Source: Bipolaris cookei (lineage: Eukaryota > Ascomycota > Dothideomycetes > Pleosporales > Pleosporaceae). From it: a DNA stretch of 41,366 nucleotides. Of this stretch, positions 31,172 through 41,291 are shown one piece after another. Where the stretch lies: NCBI GenBank assembly GCA_002286855.1, contig NRSV01000069.1, forward strand, positions 1 through 41,366, read 5' to 3'. Position numbers and translations under genes: made by a program. How positions within the stretch are numbered: the first letter of the stretch is position 1; the number at the start of each line of letters is the position of its first letter. The notes under the pieces were generated by a model. The model saw nothing but the letters and a program-made list of their open reading frames with translations. It made no database searches and was not told the DNA's origin.

Positions 31172-32082
31172 ATGTTCATACTCGTAAGTCAAGTTCAGCT
31201 CGAGCGGTGACCAGGAGCCTGAGACATGACATCTACGGACTGTCGAAAATTTCAAAGCATCATTATCTTCACAGTATCATGTCACCCCTGTGTAACTCAC
31301 GCAGCTGCTGTGGGAGAAACTCTATAAAGAAACGCTGACTTATCCCTAGACCACGATTCAAGACTTGATCCAGATCAAGCCGCAGGACTTTGAGAAGCCT
31401 AGCGCGCAAGCCATCAAGGATGGCATCAACGACAAATATAGCAACAGGATCATTCCCAACATTGGCCTCTGTCTTTGTATGTGGGATTTACTCTCGGCTT
31501 CCGAGGGTCTCATCGGCCATGGTACTGGACTTGTAAATGTCAATGGTCTGTCACCGCTCGTCTGCTAATCTCCCCATACTCACGCCAAATGCAGTCGAGT
31601 TTCGCATGACTGTCTTCCGCCCTTTTCGTGGCGAGATTATCTATGGGCGCATAAAGTCTTCCAACCAAGAAGGTATTATCATTGATCTCGAGTTCACTTC
31701 AGAGATCTTCATACCTTATCAGAATCTCCCAGAGAACTCGTCGTTTTCCCAGGCAGAGAATGTCTGGGTGTGGAACTCGGAAGGGACAGAGCTCTTTTTT
31801 GACAAGGGAGAGCCGGTTTTGTTCAGGGTAGAACACGAAGAGTGGTTTGATCAGCGACCGACGATTGTAGAAAAAGATGAAAAGGGCGAGATCATTGAAG
31901 AGAGACCCACGGCCTGGAGAGTGATTGTAAGTACATGAAGGTTTATCGAGTAGGCAGACGTCTAATTGTGTGTCCAGGGTTCTATGGCTCAACCAGGTCT
32001 TGGCCCGACACTGTGGTGGGCCGAAGGCGGAGAAGAAGGCGAAGAGGGAGATGTTGAGATAGAGGAGGGAGCCGAGGAATGA
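31172..32082 (+). CDS. RPC25: RNA polymerase III subunit RPC25 (RPC8), Rpb7-like
   Basis: Four exons: 31172-31183 (only 12 nt, MFIL), 31350-31545, 31595-31926 and 31978-32082, giving 214 residues, the size of yeast Rpc25. Introns are 166, 49 and 51 bp with GTAAGT-type donors in the first and third. The N-terminal Rpb7-type domain reads MFILTTIQDLIQIKP, then NDKYSNRIIPNIGLCLCMWD and GHGTGLVNVNVEFRMTVFRP. The C-terminal RPC25 OB/S1 domain starts GEIIYGRIKSSNQEGIIIDL and runs through EELF-like WNSEGTELFFDKGEPVLFRV. An acidic tail (EGGEEGEEGDVEIEEGAEE) ends the protein. Rpc25 pairs with Rpc17 in the Pol III stalk and works in initiation at tRNA and 5S genes. Confidence 0.93.
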
Positions 32083-32678
32083 CGAGTCTCCTTGGCTATT
32101 CCAAACCATAATGTCGCTGAATGAAAAGATACCATGCATGCTCTCAGAATTCCGATGTGGGTTTGCTATCATGCACGTAGCAATTCAATTTGCAGGATAA
32201 ATCCAACACACCGCATCCTGCAATTCTAAACTCCAGTATTCCTTCTCCACCAAGCCTATTGCATTCGCAAGAGCCAGTTCTTCGGGCCTTCTATATGCAG
32301 ACAGCAATGTGATTACCTTATAGCCGCGGCGCTTAAGCGTCAGCGCCAACCGGCGCACCTACCCCAGCGTCCGCAATAGGAAGTTCCCATCCGAACCTCG
32401 GCATGTTTCTCCACAATCCTCTGCATACCAGCTCGAATGTGGCTGGTTCGGCCTAATCTGTGCAGATACCAGACTGCATACAAACAAAATGGCGGGCAAC
32501 CCGTAGCTTGGGATCGTCTCTTATTGTGTCACCATTGCTTTTGTCCCCTTTATTGACACTTTTGCTGTGGTAGCTACGCGGTGCATCTTTCAACCTCGGA
32601 AGCTCAATAGTACTACACAATCGATACACATCCCGATACCCGCCCCTACTACTAATTCTCTTTGGTACCAACATCAAA
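32083..32678. other. Intergenic, RPC25 to oxidoreductase
   Basis: No gene supported. A GC-rich imperfect inverted repeat (GGCGCT and AGCGCC arms) occurs near 32328-32347; its role is unknown. Confidence 0.4.
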
Positions 32679-33835
32679 ATGCCCTCATACACATCAATCC
32701 ACCTCGCCGAGCGGCCCCAGGACGGTGTCGTAGCCGGCAAAACCTTCACACCCAAGTCTCACCCGATCCCCTCGGCCTCCTCGCTCAAAGATGGCGAAGT
32801 CCTCTTCCAAACCCTGTACCTCTCTATTGACCCCGCCATGCGCGGCTGGCTCAATCCCACGCGCTCCTACATTCCCCCCGTACAAATCGACGCCGTAATG
32901 CGCGGGCAGGGCATTGGCCTCATCGTTGCGAGCAAAAATCCAAAATTCCCCGTCGGCTCCTACGCAAAAGCCATGTGCGGCTGGACCGAATACGCCATTG
33001 TTCCAGGAAAAGACGTTGAGTCCCTTGATCTTCCCGAGGGCGCCGTGCCAACGGATGCGTTGGGTGTCCTTGGGATGACGGGACTCACGGCGTATTTTGG
33101 TCTCCTTGACGTCGGACAGGTTAAACCTGGAGATTTTGTCGTTGTGAGCGGTGCGGCTGGCGCAACAGGAAGCGTAGTCGGCCAAATTGCTAAGCTCAAG
33201 GGCGCAAAGGTTCTGGGGCTTGCGGGCGAGGATAGCAAAGTCGCGTGGCTCAAGGACACGCTTGGATTCGACGAGGCGCTCAACTACAAGGACCCGGATT
33301 TTGTGAAGAAATTCCGCGCTGCGACCAAGGGACTGATTGATCTTTTCTTTGATAATGTGGGCGGAGAGATTCTTGACCTGGCGTTGAGCCGTGCGAAGCC
33401 GCATGCGAGATTCGTCATTTGTGGTGCTATTTCTGATTACAACAACAAGAAGCCGACCGGGCTCAAGGTATGTGGATGAGATTGTAGGGGAGTGGTTGGG
33501 ACGATGCTAATTGCCGTGCTAGAACTATATGATGATCATCTCGATGCGTATTCGCATGCAGGGTTTCGTTATTTTCGACTATGTGGACAGATACGCTGAG
33601 GCGAGGAAGGAGCTGGCACAATGGTTGTCAGAGGGCAAGATCAAGCGCAAGGAGACTATTTATGAGGGCGGAATCACCAAGGCTGAAGAAGCCCTGGTTG
33701 GACTGTTTGAGGGCAAAAATACAGGCATGTCTTTTCTCTTTGGCAACTGGATGCATATGGACTTGGAGACTGACGATTATAGGCAAAATTTTGGTAAAGG
33801 TGGCAGATCCCGAGGCTGCCAAGTCAAAGCTATAG
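32679..33835 (+). CDS. Zinc-independent MDR oxidoreductase (NADP-dependent alkenal/quinone reductase-like)
   Basis: Exons 32679-33467, 33523-33724 and 33783-33835 give 347 residues. The first intron is standard. The second (58 bp) begins GCATGT and ends TATAG, a GC-AG intron with branch point CTGAC. Only this splice restores the family C-terminus, EGKNTGKILVKVADPEAAKSKL. Domains: N-terminal GroES-like part with LYLSIDPAMRGWL, then the nucleotide-binding motif VVVSGAAGATGSVVGQIAK and LGFDEALNYKD, FFDNVGGEILD. The catalytic and structural zinc cysteines of classical alcohol dehydrogenases are absent. This fits the leukotriene-B4-dehydrogenase / 2-alkenal reductase / YfmJ branch, which reduces alpha,beta-unsaturated carbonyls. 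The substrate is not deducible. Confidence 0.88.
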
Positions 33836-34102
33836 TTGGAGTACTTTCAAGAGCGAAAATCTATCTAATACCTTTCCGTTTGGCAACTGATATATTTCAA
33901 ATGGTTGCATACTTGGCTCGTGATGTACTATTACTGCTCCTCCATGCACCCGCAATCGATATGTTTTCTGGCGCTACGCTAATAGCCCCTCGGCCCTGGC
34001 CCCTGCACCCAACTTTTACACCGTAGTAGAGATCGCCGCCGGCCGTCAAATCCCCCACCTTCGCACTCGGCCTTGTTAAAGCTCGTCTTCCCAAGGCATG
34101 TT

Positions 34103-35455
34103 ATGCTCCGAACCTTCCTGCGAACAATAACACGAGCCATGGCCTCCCCTGAGCCCGCACGCGTGCCCATCCCCAAGAATGGCGTCGACTACCGGGGCAA
34201 AGTAGTGCTTGCGCCAATGGTGCGCTCCGGCGAATTGCCCTCACGACTGCTGGCGCTCAAGTACGGCGCAGACTTGGTATGGGGTCCAGAGACGATTGAC
34301 CGTGCCATCATCGGTACCACAAGGCGCTTCAACCCACACACATCAACGCTCGAGTTTACACGCCTGCCCACATCCAAGATCAAGAACCCGACCCTCGACC
34401 CCGACCTCCGCGAGAGCGTCATATACCGCATACACCCTGAGTTGGAGAAGGGCAAGCTCATCTACCAAATTGGTACGGCGAATCCCGAACTCGCAGTCCA
34501 AGCAGCCAAGATCGTCGCAGCAGATGTGGCAGGCATCGATGTCAATTCAGGTTGCCCCAAGCCATTTTCTACCTCTGGCGGAATGGGCGCAGCGCTTCTG
34601 AGAACACCAGACCTGCTCTGCGACATCCTCACAAGACTCGTCGAAGAGGTGGGCAAGCCATTCGAGATAGGTATCAGCGTCAAGATTCGCATCCTCGATC
34701 AGCCAGAAGACACTGCCGCCTTGGTGAAGCGCCTAGTCCGCACCGGCATCACCGGTCTCACTGTACACTGCCGCACCACGCCTATGCGACCTCGGGAGCG
34801 GGCGATACGCAACCAACTCAAGATGATCGGGGAGATATGCAGAGAAGCCGGCGTCGCATGCGTCATGAACGGCGACGTAACCTCGCGCACCGAAGCCCTC
34901 AAACTCATGCAGGAATTTCACGTCGACGGCGCCATGATCGCCACCGAAGCCGAAAAAAACCCCAGCTGCTTCCGCCCCGACGCCGAGGGTGGCCCCCACG
35001 AATGGCGCTCCCAGTGGAAAACCGTAGTCACAGAATACATGCGGTTTGCTCTCCAAGTCGCAAATAGATGGGGAAACACCAAGTACCTCCTCGGCCAAAT
35101 GATTCCCGGCAAAGAAAAAGCGTACGCTGCAATGAACAAGTCCAAGTGCTACACCGATGTTATCAAGGCGCTGGGGCTCGACAAGGTAGATGATTTGTTA
35201 CTCCAGGCCCAGACGGTGGATGAGCACCTCGGCATTCCGATTAATGAGTCTAGAGCTTCGAAGCGTGCGAGAGTGAAGGAGGCGAGTAAGCCTGAGGGCG
35301 AGGTCAAGGAGCAGGGAGAGAAGAGGAAGGAAAGAGAGGGAGAGGAATCTGAGGCTAAACGGATTAAAGTACCTGAAGTGGAGGCGCAGGTGGAACCGGA
35401 GGCGGGGATTGCGCAGGTGAAGGAGGGTTTGGTACCGGCTGCTTTGAGTGTTTAG
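34103..35455 (+). CDS. SMM1: tRNA dihydrouridine(20) synthase, Dus2/Smm1 type
   Basis: A single exon of 450 residues from the ATG at 34103. A second in-frame ATG at 34139 (GCCATGG) has better context, and the first start adds an arginine-rich, acid-free leader (MLRTFLRTITRA) that could target mitochondria. The FMN barrel starts KVVLAPMVRSGELPSRLLA. The catalytic cysteine is Cys151 in VNSGCPKPFSTSGGMGAALL, a signature of the Dus2 branch. SVKIRILD, GLTVHCRTTPMR and CVMNGDV follow the Dus pattern. The enzyme reduces U20 of cytoplasmic tRNAs with NADPH. The last 70 residues are a Lys/Glu-rich tail (SKRARVKEASKPEGEVKEQ); I see no double-stranded-RNA-binding domain of the kind found in animal DUS2. 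Confidence 0.9.
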   Translation: MLRTFLRTITRAMASPEPARVPIPKNGVDYRGKVVLAPMVRSGELPSRLLALKYGADLVWGPETIDRAIIGTTRRFNPHTSTLEFTRLPTSKIKNPTLDPDLRESVIYRIHPELEKGKLIYQIGTANPELAVQAAKIVAADVAGIDVNSGCPKPFSTSGGMGAALLRTPDLLCDILTRLVEEVGKPFEIGISVKIRILDQPEDTAALVKRLVRTGITGLTVHCRTTPMRPRERAIRNQLKMIGEICREAGVACVMNGDVTSRTEALKLMQEFHVDGAMIATEAEKNPSCFRPDAEGGPHEWRSQWKTVVTEYMRFALQVANRWGNTKYLLGQMIPGKEKAYAAMNKSKCYTDVIKALGLDKVDDLLLQAQTVDEHLGIPINESRASKRARVKEASKPEGEVKEQGEKRKEREGEESEAKRIKVPEVEAQVEPEAGIAQVKEGLVPAALSV

Positions 35456-36616
35456 TTTTCCTCTTCTTTCTTTCTTCTCTTATTCAGGGTCTTTCTTTCG
35501 GGTTTGTATATCATTGATGTATGAGGAGGTGTGTACATGTGGATGCATTGGTAGGCGTATTTACATAGCATTTCAAAATACTAACTCGACGAAAAAAAAT
35601 ATATCAATAATCATTCTGAACATTCTGAGTCATGGTTGTGTACGGGCCCCTGAGTTTCGAGTCCTGAAGGCTTACTTGTGGTGTTTTGTGCAGGGAGTGA
35701 AATGGTGATGTTGTTTGGGGGTGAAGAGTTGGTTAGTAAAAGAGCGTACGAGGTACTGGACTGGTCGTGTAGAGGTCATTAAAAGATAGGTGAAAGAAGA
35801 TTAAGTGTTGTTTGAGAGATACAGATAGTAGGGCAAAGGTATTGGGAAATTGGGTTATGTTGAAAATAGCTTGGACAGTGGTGTATTTGATGTTAATGTA
35901 AGGAAGAACGAGGCTGTGATCTGGTGGATAGCTGAAACTTTGGAACTTTGTCTTTCGCTTCTTTTTGTAGTAATATCAGCAGGGCTTCGTCGCGAATCGT
36001 TCGCGGCGTTGCGGTCCTGGTCCTGATTGCAGCACAGTGACTGCTCCTTCATGTTATCCGTATTGGTAGTAAGTGGACTGCGGGAAAATTTGAAACTGGC
36101 TAGGAATAGAGAGAACAAAGTCTCATGAAATGAAGGCTCTTGGGTAAATAGAGAAGTCGTATTGGAGTATGTATTGGTTCAAGTATGTCGATACTAAAGA
36201 GTGTGACTACCACTACAATGGTATGTGGGATCTAGATAACTGAATCATTCCTTTTCTCTCGATCCGTCCTCACATTTCCTGTGGCTCGTCCTTCCTTGCT
36301 GTAGTACTAGAGCAAACCATTCCCTTCCTTCATCAAAATCTCACAAAGCCTCATTAAAATGTTGTCCCACTTTTAGCCATCTGTTTCGTATTTTATCTAT
36401 TTTGGTCTTTCAGACGTATGATATACTATAGAGTATTACCAATATGGTTGTAACATAACAGACTCAGCTAGTTCTTCAAAGAAATCACTCGAGAAGCGAA
36501 ATTTTTGACACAACGATAATTTAAGTTGTCTAGGCGACGAATAGCTCGCTTGAATTTCTGCTTCTATGGACAAGCGACAACTTTTGTGCAGTACAAAATT
36601 TGTCTTCCGTAATCAC
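35456..36616. other. Intergenic, AT-rich flank
   Basis: No gene supported. It begins with the 3' UTR of DUS2. The sequence becomes AT-richer toward the HET remnant. Confidence 0.5.
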
Positions 36617-37154
36617 CTAATCAAATTTGGGAGCCACGATATCAATATCTATGATGAGGCGACTTTTCCAGCCCAGGAAAGTTTTGTTTCTATAAAACTC
36701 CAGTTCGCCGAATAAAATTCCACATTGAAAGGAGCTAGCAATTCCCGCAGTGTCCATCCGCGAGTAAACCACTTGCTTCTATAGAAAGCCCTACCCCAGC
36801 CGGAAGATTGTCTGCAACATCGCTGAGATACGCGTAACAAATATGTGCCCGCTGGTACCATTGTAACATTGAGCTGATTGGTTCTTGTAACTCCGAAGAA
36901 CTGAACTTATCGATGCAGCAGCAGTCAATCCAGACCCATTCGAAGCCATCTTTAGCCACGAGGGTACAAGTGCCTAGAACTTTGGCAAACCCTCGCTTCA
37001 CTCTAGCGGGATTGGTTCGGCTACTGAGAGAGATTTTAGACACATCCTCGAAGACTACCTCTTCTTCCTCCCACCGGTGGGACAAGATAGCATAGTCCGG
37101 GACTTCCCCAAGGAAAGAAGTTAGTTCAAGCGTTCCGGTATTAAATAGCCTCAT
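36617..37154 (-). pseudogene. HET (heterokaryon incompatibility) domain protein, truncated and frameshifted
   Basis: The ATG at 37154 opens a typical HET start: MRLFNTGTLEL, PDYAILSHRWEEEEVVFEDV, WVWIDCCCIDKFSSSELQ and SSMLQWYQRAHICYAYLSDV. At about 36790 the frame breaks. The next conserved block, FYRSKWFTRGWTLRELLAP, is read in another frame down to 36649, and a third frame then gives IDIDIVAPKFD and a stop at 36619-36617. The downstream block normally found (RRxTxREDxAYxLLGIF) is not visible. HET domains drive non-self recognition and cell death after hyphal fusion; this copy cannot make a full protein. It lies in an AT-rich, gene-poor setting. Confidence 0.85.
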
Positions 37155-39300
37155 CGCCAGAGTGTATGACTAAGAGGCTGTATAGCACAAAGCTATAGGA
37201 TCGCAAGCGTAACAAATTCAGGTTCACGACAGGACCCGCTTATACAACTAAATAACGAAGGGGTTCGACAGAGTAGTCGATCGTGTTACCGACGTGATTG
37301 TGTGAGGGAATATGACAATCGCAGGTAACTCGAGTGAAGGCGTTAGCTAGTACATTGCGCTTGAGAGTTTGAGAGATGGTAAGAAAGAACACTTTGAGCA
37401 GACTGAACTCGAGAAGGCAACCATAATAGAGAATGCGGGACATAACCAGGCTGACACTTTCCATATACAGCCACTGAAACAGCAGAAGGATCGTTAACAC
37501 GTGGTCATGTATGGTTGGAATTGTATCATCACCACTCACATTTGTGATCAAATGCATGTGTAATACGAAGACTGTTCTTTTCTAAGAGATTGCAAATGCT
37601 GAATAGGACAGTGCGATCCTGGAGGTTATACACCAGGGTACCACATAATGATGGCATATAATGCACCCACTTGTAAGTCACCTGAACACTGGATGCCTTA
37701 GAGATTCATTGTAGCCATATATTATATCTTGTAACCACATGCTACGACAAAACAGACTTTGCTCCAGTGATGAGGTTGTCCGGCTGTGAAATTTTATGGC
37801 TAAGGCAGCTGTGTCTCGTCACTTAGGTACTGAAGCTCAGCCTGCTGCTTCTCAGCAACTCGCAGTGTTTATCTGATGTATACTAGTAACCCTATTTCAA
37901 GGAGAATGGCTTAAGTAATCTGATTGGGCCAGCGCTCTTTGTTCGAAGGAATAGCTTATGTATATATACTACTCCCTCGGAAGCTTTGATCAATAGATAA
38001 TAGCCTAGAAATATAGAAATCTTAACAAGAAGGCTTGATGTGCAGGGTTTAGATTTGCGGGAACGAGTTGTTCTTAGCTTGTAAGACAATCTGGTGCATT
38101 ATGCTCTACTTGAAACCTCCGCATTCTTCAACGAAAATGCACAGAAATCGAGGCTTGCAACCACTTCGTACAAAAAAAGCTTCGGATCAAATCCGAAGGG
38201 CAAAGCAAGTCAGTATATAGACACAAAGGTATTCGTGCCTGTTGTTTTAGTCCTCCATTAAGTAGGAATATTTTGTCCACGTCGAGCTGTGGAGATTAGG
38301 TGATGACATTTCGAGATATTTATCTATATCAGGTGGTGAAAATGAACGTTTCTATGTTTATGATAGATTCACGATGATAGTTTAAAGATCTTGCTCCGTT
38401 CTATCCAATAGATTGGCAGTTTTAGTATAAAATAAAGGCTTACCCCTACGCAGGAGAGAGTTTCTCATGCTTTCCTATACTGAGCTCTTTATGAAATAAC
38501 GAAAGATGTGTCAATTGCGCCCTGTGATAATTGAAGGATAATTCGTTATTTAAAACATAACATGGCGTGACTTCGCTTTGCCATAGCACACTATACACAA
38601 CTTCTTCATTCTAGTCTTTACTTTTGTCTTGCATTTGCGTCGGATCGTTAGCTTAGCGAACCAGGTCAGAATAAAATACCTTAAAGATGTACTAGGCTTC
38701 AGCATCGTGATCCAAAGTCAACTATTGGCGAAGAAAAAGGGCGTCTGGAAGACCCGCGGTTCATATTTTTTAAGAGAAGAAATCTGTGCGAAATAGAGGC
38801 TATCGTCCTTGTTGGGGATTTTCTTATCTTTTCTGAACTTTGAGTACATGCATACTGCTGCTAAAAGTTATCATGGGTAGTTGAAGCTTCAGCGCTCATT
38901 GTAGCATTTCCAGTCGTGTATGCAGAATTTCAGTGATACCGAGGTGCATCATGCAACCAATTCAACCAACACAGATAGTATCCTTTCTTATGGATGCTCC
39001 AATGCTACCACTGGGAAAATAGTGGGGATAGAGTAAAAGCAAGGTGTTGAGGCATGGCGGAGACGCTCCGTAATGGCGTCGGTTCCGATTGGCTATCGGA
39101 AGGTGCACGTTCCGATAAAACTGCCCCACCATGATTTCGCATTGCTTGGTCATATTCGACAAAGCATCGACGCCTGCCAAGCGACAGTTGAACAATTGCT
39201 GGTTGCTAAACATCAACTAAGCCACCCAGTCCACCATGTCATCCACTCCCACGCGCATCGAATGCGCATTCGAAGATTCTAGTCTCCCTTGTCGCCTCCA
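37155..39300. other. 2.1-kb AT-rich gene desert
   Basis: No open frame with family features, no TIR or LTR recognised. The composition looks clearly AT-richer than the 29-35 kb block, suggesting old mutated repeat or degenerate DNA (inference). It contains a short perfect hairpin at 38180-38198. The last part is the pirin promoter. Confidence 0.45.
38180..38198. repeat. Perfect 8-bp inverted repeat with 3-nt loop
   Basis: CTTCGGAT, CAA, ATCCGAAG. It could form a hairpin or be a dyad protein site; there is no supporting context. Confidence 0.4.
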
Positions 39301-39307
39301 CTATATA
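39301..39307 (+). promoter_or_regulatory. TATA-like box just upstream of pirin ATG
   Basis: CTATATA lies only about 18 bp before the ATG at 39325. If used, transcripts would start at or after that ATG, which bears on the start choice for pirin. Confidence 0.35.
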
Positions 39308-39324
39308 GCGTGTCCCCCAGCACC

Positions 39325-40440
39325 ATGAAGACCCTCACATCCATCTTTTTCGCAATCGTTGCGATCGCACTTGCTATCTACAACAACGAGTACATGTTCT
39401 CACGAGTAACAAGTTCTATTAGACACGTTACAGCCCTCAAAAACATCACCAATCCGTTTCTCATCACCGCCCAAAATATGTCGTCCACCATGTTCCGTGG
39501 CCTCCCCGTCATACCTGACGAGGTCTATACGACCAATGCGCCTCGCAAGATTGCTAAATCGTTCCTCGCAATCGAGCAATCCGAGGGTGCGGGCGCCAGA
39601 GTGAGGAGGAGCGTCGGCACGCCAAAACTTCGAAATTTTTCCCCCTTTTTGATGCTTGATCATTTTGCCATTCCCCCAGGAGCTGGCTTTCCCGACCACC
39701 CACACCGTGGTCAGGAAACTTTGACATATTTACTGTCTGGAGCAGTGGATCATGAAGATTTTGCAGGAAACAAGGGTACGATCGAAGAAGGGGATTTGCA
39801 GTTTATGACCGCAGGACGCGGTATTGTACACGCCGAGATGCCCCGACAGAACAAGGACGGCTCTCCAAACGTTGGCATGCAGCTGTGGGTCGATCTTCCC
39901 AAGGAGTTGAAGTCATGCGAGCCGAGATATCGAGATCTCCGTGCCAAGGAAATACCCCAGGCGACGGCAGACGATGGTAGGGTGAAAGTCAAGGTCATTA
40001 GTGGCCAGGCTTATGGCGTAGAGAGCCTCAAGGAGCTGGCATACACACCCGTCTGGTTACTGGACTTTACAGTCCAGCCGGGTGGCAAAGTCAAGCAACC
40101 GCTACCCAAAGGCTGGAACGCATTTGCCTACGTACTCAACGGCACAATCATAGTTTCATCCGACGGCGTTTCGCGACCTATCGAACAGTACCACAATGTC
40201 GTCTTTGAGAGCAACGGCGACAGTATCGAAGCGTCGGTCGAGGAGGGTGCCGAGAAGGAATCAAGATTCGTGCTGGTTGCTGGGTTGCCATTGGACCAGC
40301 CTATTGTACAATACGGCCCATTCGTGGTTACCTCGAGAGACGAGGTAGTGCAGGCTATGATGGACTATCAGACTCACTCCAATGGGTTTGAGAGAGCAGA
40401 GAATTGGGAAAGCGAAATCGGGAAAACTATGGTACATTAA
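39325..40440 (+). CDS. Pirin, with N-terminal hydrophobic extension
   Basis: A single exon of 371 residues from ATG 39325 (CACCATGA). Residues 1-19 are hydrophobic (MKTLTSIFFAIVAIALAIY), a signal peptide, membrane anchor or import sequence not found in ordinary cytosolic/nuclear pirins. The bicupin core runs from SFLAIEQSEGAGARVRRSVG. The metal ligands of the first cupin are visible: His125 and His127 in FPDHPHRGQETLTYLL, His169 and Glu171 in GRGIVHAEMP. The pirin C-terminal cupin (WNAFAYVLNG, LVAGLPLDQPIVQYGPFVVT) is complete. Pirins are iron proteins acting as transcription cofactors or quercetin dioxygenases. Internal ATGs at 39478 and 39490 (MSSTMFRG) would give a conventional cytosolic pirin, so two products are possible. 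Confidence 0.92.
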   Translation: MKTLTSIFFAIVAIALAIYNNEYMFSRVTSSIRHVTALKNITNPFLITAQNMSSTMFRGLPVIPDEVYTTNAPRKIAKSFLAIEQSEGAGARVRRSVGTPKLRNFSPFLMLDHFAIPPGAGFPDHPHRGQETLTYLLSGAVDHEDFAGNKGTIEEGDLQFMTAGRGIVHAEMPRQNKDGSPNVGMQLWVDLPKELKSCEPRYRDLRAKEIPQATADDGRVKVKVISGQAYGVESLKELAYTPVWLLDFTVQPGGKVKQPLPKGWNAFAYVLNGTIIVSSDGVSRPIEQYHNVVFESNGDSIEASVEEGAEKESRFVLVAGLPLDQPIVQYGPFVVTSRDEVVQAMMDYQTHSNGFERAENWESEIGKTMVH

Positions 40441-40601
40441 GCAGCGGTCGGAGCCATGGAGATTTTTTGTATATACCCTCTTCAGTAGTCTTGCTTGTTT
40501 TCTGGCGTTTCCAATCTATTCAGCTCAAACAAATCTCGTTAAATTTATTGTTATTACTTGTAAATCTATGCTGTACTTATGATCGCCCTATTTAAGTATT
40601 A

Positions 40602-40886
40602 ACGTAAAGCACCACCGAGCCGGACACACCACCGAGCCGGACACTTTTTCTTGGCATCGCGAACATCACTTGCAAAGTAACATGTCCCAACTACGTAAAG
40701 ATACATTAACTCAGAGAGAAGGCAGAATTACTCTTGCTATTCAGGCCTATCGTACGGGCCAGTTTAAGAGCATTCGACGCGCTGCTGCTGTCTACAACGT
40801 TCCTTTTCAGCGGCTTTCTGATCGGCTTAACAAAATCACTTTTCGACCCCAGATATCTCCAAACTGCCGCAAACTAACTGTCAAAG
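40602..40886 (+). mobile_element. Pogo/Fot1-like element (element 4), left end, interrupted by an LTR element
   Basis: It starts ACGTAAAGCA after TA at 40600-40601. The 17-bp box ACCACCGAGCCGGACAC is present twice in tandem at 40611-40627 and 40628-40644. The element is cut at 40886 by the LTR that follows; its other end is outside the window. Confidence 0.82.
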
Positions 40887-40891
40887 TGTAG
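40682..40891 (+). pseudogene. Pogo/Fot1-like transposase N-terminus, disrupted by LTR insertion
   Basis: From ATG 40682 the frame reads MSQLRKDTLTQREGRITLAI, then the psq-type helix-turn-helix SIRRAAAVYNVPFQRLSDRL and PNCRKLT, where family members continue into the second helix-turn-helix. At 40887 the LTR begins and the frame ends two codons later (VKV, TAG at 40889-40891). The retained part carries no other lesion, so the gene may have been intact when the LTR element inserted. Confidence 0.8.
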
Positions 40892-41291
40892 GGTGCTGCT
40901 TGTTCTACTATCGACTCAGAGGTAGAGGTCTCTGCCTTCTACTTGTCCGTAGTAGACTCAGAGCCAGCTTGATTGAGAGATTGTAGAGAGAGAAGATATG
41001 TGCTAGGGAAGAAACACTAATTGATTGATCGTTGGTAGTGTGAATTGATCTTGTGTGAAGTGCTCTGTCTTCTATCTACTTGCTATCCTACTACTATATA
41101 TATTAGCTAGAATAGATTCTAGAAGAGTCTATCTAGTAGTAGCTTGCGTAATCTATAGCGTCATAGATAGATGTCTATTGATCGATTATAGTCTTGATAG
41201 ATCGACTATAGACTTGATTGATCGCAGAGTCCGGGTGTGGACTGCGCATCCGGATTCTGTCGTAGAATAGCTGAGTAGCTTATCTACAACA
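40887..41291 (-). repeat. 405-bp LTR of a probable Ty1/copia retroelement (3' LTR, element on minus strand)
   Basis: Read on the minus strand, it begins TGTTGTAGATAAG at 41291 and ends CACCCTACA at 40887, with TG...CA ends. Directly before it on that strand is the purine tract AAGGGGGCG (41292-41300), the position and form of a copia-type polypurine tract, which makes this the 3' LTR. The candidate 5-bp target duplication on the visible side is CAAAG (40882-40886); the other copy lies outside. The LTR is AT-rich inside and has a 20-bp tandem repeat. Confidence 0.72.
41180..41219. repeat. 20-bp tandem duplication inside the LTR
   Basis: GATCGATTATAGTCTTGATA followed by GATCGACTATAGACTTGATT, with a third partial GATCG. 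It may be an enhancer-like or recently duplicated motif in the LTR. Confidence 0.6.

Noticed and set aside
40887..41291. LTR as the 5' LTR of a plus-strand retroelement
   Set aside because: The sequence after 41291 does not look like a tRNA primer site, while on the minus strand it is a purine-rich tract placed as a PPT.
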